A DNA stretch of 64,000 nt from Gnetum montanum (lineage: Eukaryota > Streptophyta > Gnetopsida > Gnetales > Gnetaceae): assembly GCA_015680685.1 (NCBI GenBank), contig MNCI01001903.1, positions 234,302-298,301 of the forward strand, read 5' to 3'. The translations under genes were made by a program, and so were the position numbers. The notes under the pieces are model-generated. The model did no database searches. It was given only the letters and a program-made list of their open reading frames with translations, and was not told the DNA's origin. Of the stretch, positions 55,082 through 64,000 are shown piece after piece; the stretch's first letter is position 1, and the number at the start of each line of letters is the position of its first letter.

Positions 55082-55948
55082 TGATGACAGGTTGGGTATT
55101 CCAACACTTTATCATACAAGTCACAAGTGTTCATGCATGATCATATCATACTTCATGGATGAGCAATGTAAATATACTAGTAGTTGATAGTAAGTTCATG
55201 ATCTTTATCTTCTCACTTAGAGTTAGTGAAGTGAAAATCATATCGTTTAACTCTTAGTGAGGTATATGATATATTGGTGTTGCTATGCTTTGAATAAGCT
55301 AAGTGCCAACATGGTAAGATGATTATAAATTTTAAGTCTAAGTGTTATAAATTTTAAGTCTAAAGTGATTATAAATTTTATCCTATTGGTGATAAGTAAC
55401 CATTCCTAGTTTACTATACACATCTTGGGTTGATGCAACTATTACTAGGATTACCAAGAAACTTTACTACTAAGCGAATCAAGTAAAGTCACTATTGGGT
55501 TAACAACCAATTACACTTTATGCTCAAAACTAGTCATACTTATTCCACATTACTAAGATACATTGGAATGTAAAATGACTTAGAAAATGTAAATGACTTA
55601 ATAAAAGTAAACATGATGAAAAGTAAAATTATGCTAAGTGAAATGCTATAATGATGAAAAACAATCTTGATCTTTATTATCATGCATGAATTGTATCTAG
55701 GAATAATTCACTCAAATAAAGATTTCGTATAATTGTAGTTCATCCCACTATGTGCATTCACTCTAACTCTAACTCTAAGTCATGGGAACAAACTATAAAA
55801 ATTTTGTTAAGAGTTGGTCAAAAGTTATATTGTTTTGATATGATGGTGGACTAGTATTTATAGGCATGACCATGGCCCACTACATCACATCTACAATTAC
55901 ATATGTAGAGCTACAATATGATAGCCTACATATTATATGATTTTATCA
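55082..55948 (-). repeat. I 3' LTR
   Basis: TGATGACAGG to TTTTATCA, 867 bp, following the B LTR order (TTCATGCATGATC, CTCAAAACTAGTCATACT, ATTTATAGGC at about 55,856). It is followed by AACTCACTGAAAACTCATCC, the diverged post-LTR text seen in B and C. Confidence 0.85.
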
Positions 55949-56169
55949 TGGCCCAATAACTCACTGAAAACTCATCCTTGAGTTAAAACAAAAGGAAGAC
56001 AAAGTTTCTTACAAATTTATGGGATTATATATGTACTTTTATACAATGAATAACTCTATTATGAATGTTGCATTATGGTTTGAGTGATTTTTACAAATTT
56101 ATCATGCATCGCATGATTGACACAAATGACAAAAATAGTTCAAAACGAAAACTTTCAAGATCAATGTAG

Positions 56170-58885
56170 TCTTCATGTCCCATGTAGTGGTGGTTCCTCC
56201 ATCAGCTTGTTTCCTTTATCATTGGGCTTTTAAAATTGATATCTATTTAGTAGTGCTGAAAGCCTCTCTTCTTTTGGTCTTGGATCATGTATCATTTAGG
56301 CAAATTTACTAATGTTTGTTGGAGTTGGTACTTTCTAGGAACACAACATTTGTGGAAGCATCTTGTTGGCCTTCACATACCAAGTTGTAAACTATCTTAT
56401 TTTCTCTTCAAAATTCCTTGCTATCTTTCTTAATTCTTGGTAATTAGTCATTTTCTTAGTGAGGTTTGTTGCTACATCCTTCTAATCCTTGTAGCTAGCT
56501 TTAATCACTTGAAGTTCAGAGTTGTTATGTGAAGTTTTTGTTGTGCAATCTTCCTGTCCACAAACTCTTTTTCGTATATTGCATAGACTATGATCACTTA
56601 TTACTCTAGTTCTATTCTAGTTCTACATGCTATTAACATGGTTAAGATAGCATATTAAAGATTCACTGAGCCCATGTACTCTATCAAAGCTTCTATCTAC
56701 AAGTCTTTGTTTTTTTATTATGGCTTGATGTACACTAGCAAGATTATTCAAGATAGAAGACTAATCAAGTGTTTATACTGTGATGAAATTGATTATGGAT
56801 TTGTATATTTTGTCTTGATCTCTAAAGTGTTCCTTTATTCATTCATGCTTTTTGATCTCATTTTGCCACCTGCTAATTTCCAAGGGCTAACTTTTGACAT
56901 ATGGTGTAGACTTCTTCCATGGATATGGTTCTATTTACTTTTGGCTAATTTTCTGATGTCAAGATTGAGCTAAGCAAAGTACTCTCTTATATGATCAACG
57001 CTCTCTCCCAGTACATTCTTTTGCTTTTTGATGTTAGTTAACCTTATATTTTTTGCAACAACTTGCTTTTTTCTTCCTGTGTAGTTAGGACCTTGGCATA
57101 AACCTACATTATGACATCTGCCACTAAAGCATTTCATACTGCATTATCTTTTTCCATCTTCGTCTAGGTAAACTTGGTTATTAGTTGGCTAATGTGTTTG
57201 CTCCTACATTATTCTAGAGAGTCAAGTATAACATATCTTGTAGGGTCTTGCCTTTTTGCTTTTAGTGTAGTCAATTTTGCTTTTAACCTCTGCACTTGAT
57301 TTTTAGCATGTTGTATTTTGATTTAGCCATGACTAGCTTTTTCTTAATTGAAATTAGTTCCAACTACACTATGATGATATCATTTGAGGTATTGAAGAGA
57401 TTTTGCATTACTTATCCTATCTACAAGAGTTAGTCCAATATGTGTTTGTGCTCTTTTGGGACCATGGATGTTCTAACTATGGTTTCTACTTCTCTTGCTC
57501 CAATAAGATCAGCTAGTGGTATAATAGGAACATTAAAGAATTCTTTGATATGATTTTTGATAACTTCAAATACTCTTGCTACATTTTGATGTTGCATCAT
57601 CACCACTATGGCTCCTTCTCTTGTTTCTAACATTCCTTGGAAGGATGTAACATTCCAAGATATTTGTTTTGTCAAGTCTGCATACTTTCATACATGTAAT
57701 GAGATTTGACAACTAGTAGGTCCTATGGATACAATACAATTATTTGGATTATTTTATGCCTTATACATACTTGAGACCTCTCGACTTCCCCAACTTATTA
57801 TTTTAGCAATATGTTGCAAATGGCTTATCAAGGGTCTATAATCTTATTATGCTAGTGGAGCACTTGGTTATGGTCTATCGGCAATTGGTGTTAACTCACT
57901 GGGTCTTGCTTTCTTTATTCCCATTGCTAGAACATTTTCTATTAGTGTAGATTCTGCTTCTTCTTCAGTGTCAGCTAGTTTCTCCACCTAATCTTTCCTT
58001 GGTGGTATTGGTTTGGAGATTTCAACATAAGATGTATTTTGGGCTTTTTTGAGTACATCATTAATGTAGCCCAAAATTCCTACTTGTCAACACAACATTA
58101 TAATGAGACAAGGGAATGAAAAAGTGAGTTTTCCTATCTTCTTCTCCTCAAATCTTCTTTGGAATTCTAAAAATGGTAGATGATCCACGTTAGACTAGAA
58201 TTTCCCCATCAAGATGGTTCTTCCTCTAGTGGCATAGGTGTAAATTTTGCTTAGTCTCTTCATTAGGAATAGATGATATATCCCAGTTTTGAAGTATATT
58301 TTCTTAGCTATGGACAATCTGTTGTACTCTTTTTCATCTAACATTTGGTAGATATTTCAAAAATGTTAGCTCCAACATTTGGAATATTTAGTACCTTGGC
58401 TATTGTTTCAACTAAATATGGTATTATGATTCCCTCTACTTTCACCATAGCATCATCCTACTTACTTTTTCAAAATTGGTATACTTATCCCAAGTACCAT
58501 TCACCATTACTTAAAATAGTGGTCCATAGAGGAGATGCCTGTAGTTGTTCATGGATCTCGATAGGGAAAAACTCCATGAATGATCCAAAGTTCAATTCCA
58601 CTATGATAGTGGACATGATGGACTTCTTCTAAATGGCTTACAGACACTCATTAGAGAGTGTGAGACATTGTCCTTACTTAGGAGTAGGTGGTACATTAGC
58701 TTCTACTTTTGAAGATTTTCCTATTGCAGGTGTTGGATGATGGATGCTAAAGTATTGGGCTTGTTGCTCTGTAAGTGGAGTTTATTCTCTCATTCATTCT
58801 TTGCCCATTTCCATGGGTCTTTTCTCCTTTGGTTATAAAGGTCTTGCCACTTCGGGTCTCTTGGGAGGCATTTGCAAGCATGAAT
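56170..58885 (-). pseudogene. Extra ORF of element I (function unknown)
   Basis: The minus strand holds a long but broken reading frame between the shared 3' block and the LTR, in the sense direction. It opens MPPKRPEVARPL (58,872), then LTEQQAQYF, STIIVELNFGSFMEFFPIEI, NGEWYLG, VKVEGIIIPYLVETIAKVLN and IPNVGANIF. A frameshift near 58,350 leads to EYNRLSIAKKIYFKTGIYHL. The frame 57,675-57,430 is 81 aa (MTKQISWNVTSFQGMLETRE...). A Lys/Glu/Leu-rich, coiled-coil-like stretch follows (VQRLKAKLTTLKAK), and PTPTNISKFA then RPKEERLSALLNRYQF near 56,350-56,230. About 900 codons. Plant Tat-type elements are known to carry additional ORFs; no env-type transmembrane segment is visible. Confidence 0.6.
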
Positions 58886-58899
58886 AATTTTAAGATTGC

Positions 58900-60015
58900 C
58901 CAATTATTTTAGAAAAAATCTCTAATAGTTCATAATGCTTCCTCAAATTCCTGGGTTTGATCAAAATCATTTCTTAGTGTCAATTTTTAGTTCTCATTAG
59001 GATGGCAGAGTTACAATGATTTGCAACTTGGATAAATCCTTCTATAAGAAAAACCCTTAATTGAAGTACTTTCTAACATTTTACAAACAAGTTCATGCTT
59101 TATGACCTATCACAATAATTAATTTCTTATTTAAAGTATGTTAGAATTATTATTTAGGAAGAATTTTTAGGTTTGTTAGCCTCTATTAGTTTAAGATATA
59201 ACCTTTTCTTATAGATTTTATCCTTTATTCTTCCAAGTGTTAGAAAAATTGGATGCAATTTGCACAAACTATGCATAGTGTTCTTCTCCATGACTAAGTT
59301 GGTTACTCTATGAGCAAAAGAAAAAAGAAAAAAATGAAAATGACTCAAATTGAAGTTTTGGTAAGGAAGATATGACTCTTATAAGTTCGAAGGTCAAAGA
59401 AACAACATGAACTTCCTACATGTGAAATGAGGGAATGAAAAAATTTTCTAATACCTTAGGTATATATATAGATTTTTGTTAGGAATACATCATAGATATG
59501 CCAACATGGATGCAATATTCTAGGGGCTAATACATCAAATCTACATCACTGTGAATAATTTTAGGATTTTGTGTAATTTATAATGGAAAAATTAGATAAA
59601 TTGGATAGTTTGAAAGATATAGAGATGGTCCAAATGGTTCTTAATCAAGGGTGATGCTCAGAATGTAGGAATTTATCATTAAAAGTATGTGAAAAAAGGA
59701 GTTTGAGAGAGGTAAGTCAATTAAGCTTGTAGGAGATGGTTGATCAAAATTATTGAGTATATAAATGAAGATTAGTGTTGTAGAAAAATAAAAATAGTCA
59801 AAAAAGTATTCTAGAGGCTAAGATGATGTGAAATTGGTCATCAAGTATGAAGCACAAGAGTTATACAAGTGGATCCTCCCCAAAGAAGGCTCCAGCCCTT
59901 AGTGGCCTTGTATGACCACACCTACAAGTGTCCATAAGCACTCAAGGAGTTGAATATAAAACATACTTGTCTTTCAAAAACACATATGCTAGTATTTTCC
60001 CAATAAGAAAATAAT
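58900..60015 (-). other. I 3' region, first half of shared block
   Basis: Contains TCCTCCCCAAAG at about 59,874, matching B 10,930 and C 4,493, followed by CCTTGTATGACCACACCTA as in B. The rest is AT-rich with no sense ORF. Confidence 0.6.
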
Positions 60016-60909
60016 ACTATTGATGAATCATTCAACTAGCTGCATCATTGAGCATGCGTTGATGCAACCCCATTGGCATAGCATCGTTGATGTAGCCTCA
60101 TCAATGTAGGATTTGATGCATTGACATAGTGTCATGTGACACCTATATAAATGCATGTACCGAACTCATTTATGACATGTGATGTCATTAGTGTAGCCAA
60201 GTTCTTATAGTTTTCTTTTGTTAAATTTAGAATATTTTCTGAGTGCATGGAGTAGGACTTTGAGGAATTGTATGAATCCTTATTTGAACATCATTGTACC
60301 TAGATACATTGATATGATGGTAATAAAGACAATATTCTTAGAACTCCTTATAGCACTTAGAATAGATTAATGTTTACTTTCATGCACTTTATTATTCATG
60401 CAATTTACATTCATGTCCTTAGTTATTTAATGCATTTATTAATCAACACATAAGTATGACCACTTCAAACATACTATATAATGCTTGGCAATCCTAGCAA
60501 TTGCTATTTGGTACACTTGTAATAGATACTTGATAACCCAGTAGCATTAGAATGAGTTTAGGATGTGTACGGAAAGTGGGCCTAGATGCTTATGTTAGGC
60601 TAGTTAGCTTAAAGAATCATTAGATAGTTAAGTAGTTAATTTTCAATTAATTATTCTTCCTCTAACACTTATATTAGATAAATAAAAATATAAAATATAA
60701 AAAATATTATGTGCCTTGGCTTAGACCTAACCATACAAATGCACTTACACAAGTGAGAGCTAAGAAGATAATGATCGTATTCTTCGATGTCACTATCTTT
60801 GTCTATCAATACACTTAGGGACTAAGTCCACGAAATTCAACAAGATCGCTAGTGAACACTTGTGATTCATATGGTTGAGCAAAGAGACTACTTGCTACTC
60901 ATCAACTAT
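60016..60909 (+). mobile_element. Solo LTR H with TSD ACTAT
   Basis: LTR 60,021-60,904 (TGATGAATCA to CTACTCATCA, 884 bp), + orientation like D, with TATATAA at 60,144-60,150. TSD ACTAT at 60,016-60,020 and 60,905-60,909. Flanking I sequence rejoins (compare B 11,040-11,170), so this is a solo LTR inserted in I. Confidence 0.92.
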
Positions 60910-62000
60910 ATTATACAAAATCATCAAATTATGATTGTATATACTAATGAGGTATAATGAAAGTAGTAAGGATTGTAGAAAATGGAACATGGGGTATCTT
61001 AACATAGGAATAATGAATTCTATGTATGATGCATGGTTAAAATGATCATCAACATTTTTGTCCAAGATCCAACCAAGTTCATATCACTTACTAGTGACAT
61101 CACATTGTATCAACTCAAAACTAATAACCACAAAACTACCACAACTATAGGAAATATTAACACTTGGCAACAAATTTCAAGGAAACAATTTATTAACAAC
61201 ACACTTTATTTTTAAAGGAAACTTGACTATTGGACAAAGGAGTGCCTTCAAGCATGGGCAACATGTCTTTCTTGTAAAACCTATAGAAATTTTTATTATG
61301 TGTATTTATTAGGTTATGATTGTGTCAACCTTCCTAGAGGACTGCCTTCAAGCATAGGTAACATGTCTTTCTAGTGACATGGTAAGGTAGCACTTATTTT
61401 AGAACACACTTCCATATTTAGTTAGAACTCAAGTAAATAATACAACTTAACAACAAGATACAACTTATAGTAGTGGCTTTAGAGAATCCAAAAATCCCCT
61501 TAATGTCACCCCCTTTTTATTCCCACTTAGTTCTTTACTTTTATATCTAGGCATAATGATCACAAATTTATTTTAGTTTTATTGTGAAAAGAATGTTATT
61601 ATTTCCATGGTAAGAACCTCTTAGTATTGTAAATGAGTAGGTGGATGATGTGGTCTCACTATATATGTAATCAATCCTTTAGTGATTTGATAACATAGGG
61701 TGAAATTCTCATTATTTTCACTATATCTTATTTTATTCCTTTATACTTTACTAGAAAAATCAACAAAAATATGTTCATGAAAAATAGTAAAAATTACTAA
61801 AGAATGAGAAATCGATAAGAAAGGAAAAATGTAAAAGAATTTGAAAGATATTAAAAAATGAAAAATGATTAATAAATGTGAAAAGTATAAAGGAATGTAA
61901 AAATTAGCAAGAAATGTGAAAAGTATAAAAATAATATTTGGTGCCCATGTATCAAACTTAACACCCCCATGACTACCATTAAAAGTGAAGACTTGAAAGA
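60910..62000 (-). other. I 3' region, second half of shared block
   Basis: Matches B 11,080-12,150 loosely (TACAAAATCA, AACATGTCTTTC). TGCCTTCAAGCAT...AACATGTCTTTCT occurs twice, 100 bp apart (61,243 and 61,343). A 60-aa + ORF at 61,033 has no recognisable content. Confidence 0.6.
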
Positions 62001-62888
62001 TTAAATGGATGATGAATGGTCTAATGTGCAAGCTAGAGTCTTTGGAGGAGTAGGAAAAGTCAAGAAATAATTCCACGTGTTAAATATTGATAAGAATAAG
62101 TTTTGTATGTTCATTGGATGATAAATTTTCATAACATCAGATTGGTATGCAGCATGCATGATATAAGGTCCGTCCCATATAGTTAGAAACTTAGTGTTTT
62201 TTGGAACATGATTAGGGTTATAATAAAGGACTTTATCACAAGGCTTGATGAATTCTTGTCTAATTTTAGCACCATGTTTACATTTGGAATACTTCTTATA
62301 TTTTTTGTTACTCATTTGAGCTATTAACCAATTTTCATCTAAAAGATTGATATTCATTAATTGTTGTTTTTGAGCTAAGTATAATTCTAGGTTAAGGGTG
62401 CTAGCAATTGTAAGGGTATTTAATTCTACTTGAATTGGTAGAGTAGGCAATTTTTCATAAACTAACTTGTATGGTGAATCCCCTATACGAAGTTTCTAGG
62501 TTGATCTATATGCCCATAGAGCATCATTATGTTTGGTGCTCTAATTCTTCCTATATCAACTAATGGTTCTAGTTAATATTCTTGTGATTTCTTTGTTAGT
62601 CACCTCATCTTGACCATTCTCTTGGGAATGATAAGATGTGAATAATTTATGGTTGACTCCAAGTTGTTGCATTAGCTTTTTAAATGTAGCTCTAGTAAAA
62701 TGAGTCCTATTTTTTGATATTAGCATGTATGGTACTCCAAATATGTTCGCCACATGTTGTTGAAAGAACGTTGCAACTATTGTGGTTATGTAATTCTTAA
62801 CTGCAGCTACTTCTACCCACTTAATACAGTAATCAACAATCACTATAATATAGAAATTTTCATTTGACATTGATGTGATGGGATCCAT
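62001..62888 (-). pseudogene. I integrase
   Basis: The frame 62,888-62,556 has FYIIVIVDYCIKWVEVAAVK (first Asp), FGVPYMLISKNRTHFTRATF (Lys-Asn where Asp-Asn is expected) and GQDEVTNKEITRILTRTI (Glu kept). The second frame 62,450-62,001 has PIQVELNTLTIASTLNLELY, then CDKVLYYNPNHVPKNTKFLT and WDGPYIMHAAYQSDVMKIYH, the C-terminal domain. Stops at the junction; one catalytic Asp lost. Confidence 0.85.
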
Positions 62889-62949
62889 AAAATCTACTTT
62901 TCAAATATCAAAGGGTTCCAATGGTTGTATCTACTATTATGATTCTTCA

Positions 62950-63224
62950 TTTCTAGTAGTTGGTCCTTCACCTCTTTGGCATCTTTCACAAGATTGTGCA
63001 AATTGATGTGCATCCCTGAATATGATGGACCAGAAGTAGCATACCATCATCAATTTCATTGTTGTCCATTATCCTGCATAGTGACCATCACATGGGCCTT
63101 CATGTGCATCTTGTAGGACTATTTGTTCATTTTCTTTTGGAACACACCATCTTATCAACCTATCAACACATATCTTGTAAATATTTCCTCTAATTTCCAT
63201 ATATGTTTTTTCCCTGTGGAGAAA
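62950..63224 (-). pseudogene. I integrase zinc-binding region, degenerate
   Basis: Between RNase H and the integrase core. The minus strand reads, with breaks, HEGPCDGHYAG-like text near 63,100 and CQRGEGPTT-like text near 62,970, matching D 35,455-35,600. Confidence 0.6.
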
Positions 63225-63578
63225 TTATTCTATGTGCTTCTTATCCCATTTAATAGGAAGTTCATGTGTGGTAAGATATGTTATGTAATTAGTGATCCAT
63301 GCCTTCATTGTTGAATCTAAAATCATTGCTATCTTTGTGAATAAACTTTTGTTGAGAAATTGGTCTAACAATTGTTCTTCATTTTCTTCAGGTTTCCATC
63401 TTAATCTTGACAAGTGATCAGCTGTAACATTTTTAGTTCCTTTTCTATTAATCATTGTGATGTTGAATTCTTGTAAGATAATGAGGCATCTTATCATGCT
63501 AGAGTTTATCATTGGTTTATTCATTAGAAACTTGATAGCACTATGATTAGTATGGATATAGATGAGATACTTGAACAC
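63225..63578 (-). pseudogene. I RNase H, C-terminal part
   Basis: FKYLIYIHTNHSAIKFLMNK (Asp of the usual TDH replaced by Asn), ILQEFNITMINRKGTKNVTA and DHLSRLRWKPEENEEQLLDQ parallel D 35,005-35,190. The linker toward integrase follows. Open for 117 residues. Confidence 0.82.
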
Positions 63579-64000
63579 ATAATGATTGAATTTTTAAGTA
63601 ATTATACCATAGCCATAAGCTCCTTTTCTATGGTGATATAATTAAGTTATGCCCTGATGATGCTTTGAATAGTGTAGTGTATGTAATAGGGTTGATTCTA
63701 ATCACCAAGTTGAGTTAATACTACTACTAATGTGTAGTCTAAAGCATTTGTCATAATGTGGAAAGGTTTGGATCAATCTAGAGCTTAAAGGATTGGTGTC
63801 TTGATTAGTTTCTACTTAGGGTCTCAAATGCCTTCTCACATTGTTTTGACTACTAAAATGATGCATCTTTCTTTGTTAGTTCAACTAGTGATTTTGTAAT
63901 CTTTATGAAGTTTTCAATAGATCTCCTATAATATCCTATATGACTAAGAAATAATCTAATGTCTTTGATTGTCTGTGGCCTCTAAGTGATGTTCTAAATA
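63579..64000 (-). pseudogene. I RT/RNase H, degenerate, runs off the window
   Basis: The minus strand continues the polymerase and RNase H text with several stops (YEAMAIV-like near 63,620, KCIILVVKTM-like near 63,860). No single frame is open. Confidence 0.6.

Larger units (their letters stand above)
55082..64000 (-). mobile_element. Element I: Tat/Athila-like element with an extra ORF (partial)
   Basis: Minus orientation, 3' LTR on the left; the 5' half lies beyond the window. The LTR and adjacent text are closest to element B. In element order: RNase H, integrase, the shared 3' block (split by solo LTR H), a ~2.7-kb degenerate sense ORF, a weak purine tract, LTR. It is the pol-bearing relative of B in this window. 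Confidence 0.82.

Noticed and set aside
58345-58632. 95-aa + ORF
   Set aside because: Antisense to the extra ORF of element I, whose minus-strand text is more ordered.

Overview
The window looks like nuclear DNA from a seed plant with a large, repeat-rich genome. The evidence is LTR retrotransposons nested to three levels, an intron-containing plant glutamate-receptor-like (GLR) pseudogene, tRNA-derived SINE-like repeats, and AT-rich sequence with almost no intact ORF. The repeat load would suit a gymnosperm, but nothing here proves that. I found no bacterial operon, CRISPR array, rRNA gene or intact host gene.

Layout. (1) 1-17,972: nest 1. Element A, a degenerate + strand Ty3/gypsy element with a chromodomain-like tail, is split inside RNase H by element B (2,151-15,894, minus). 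B's left LTR is itself split by element C (2,940-9,763, minus). Exact 5-bp target-site duplications (TSDs) mark both insertions (caacc for B, gggcc for C), and A's reading frame rejoins across B. (2) 18,120-18,954: Ty1/copia fragment. (3) 19,590-20,640: degenerate ~300-bp tandem repeats, then 20,895-23,271: a GLR pseudogene that has lost nearly all of its amino-terminal domain. (4) 23,300-26,460: low-copy sequence, a small GC-richer island and tRNA-derived SINE-like repeats, one with a 14-bp TSD. (5) 26,225-42,540: nest 2. A fragment of a B-type LTR (X) is split by chromovirus E (26,795-42,376, TSD gttca), whose reverse transcriptase (RT) gene is split by D (29,822-39,303), a Tat/Athila-like element that still carries much of pol. 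(6) 42,842-43,694: solo LTR G. (7) 43,700-46,545: unassigned, with a 33-bp minisatellite and one arm of an inverted repeat pair. (8) 46,545-53,191: element F, minus strand, same family as E. (9) 53,192-55,081: unassigned, with the other inverted arm. (10) 55,082-64,000: element I, a minus-strand B-related element running off the window, carrying integrase, RNase H, an extra ORF beyond pol and solo LTR H.

How the parts relate. B, C, D, G, H, I and X share one LTR style: TGATGA...CATCA ends, a primer-binding site like TTGGCGCTGTTGC and a short PPT next to the LTR. B and C are gag-only derivatives. Comparing C with D locates the pol deletion in C. D, although pol-bearing, lacks the RT finger region and one integrase Asp. 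I is the closest pol-bearing relative of B. All elements are riddled with stops and look dead, so mobility would have needed other copies.

The least expected items are the extra ORF of element I, the shared non-coding 3' block kept even in gag-only elements, a CX2CX3HX4C zinc knuckle, a perfect 17-bp hairpin in B, and the GLR copy without an ATD. All boundaries and alignments were made by eye. Domain limits inside decayed ORFs are approximate.
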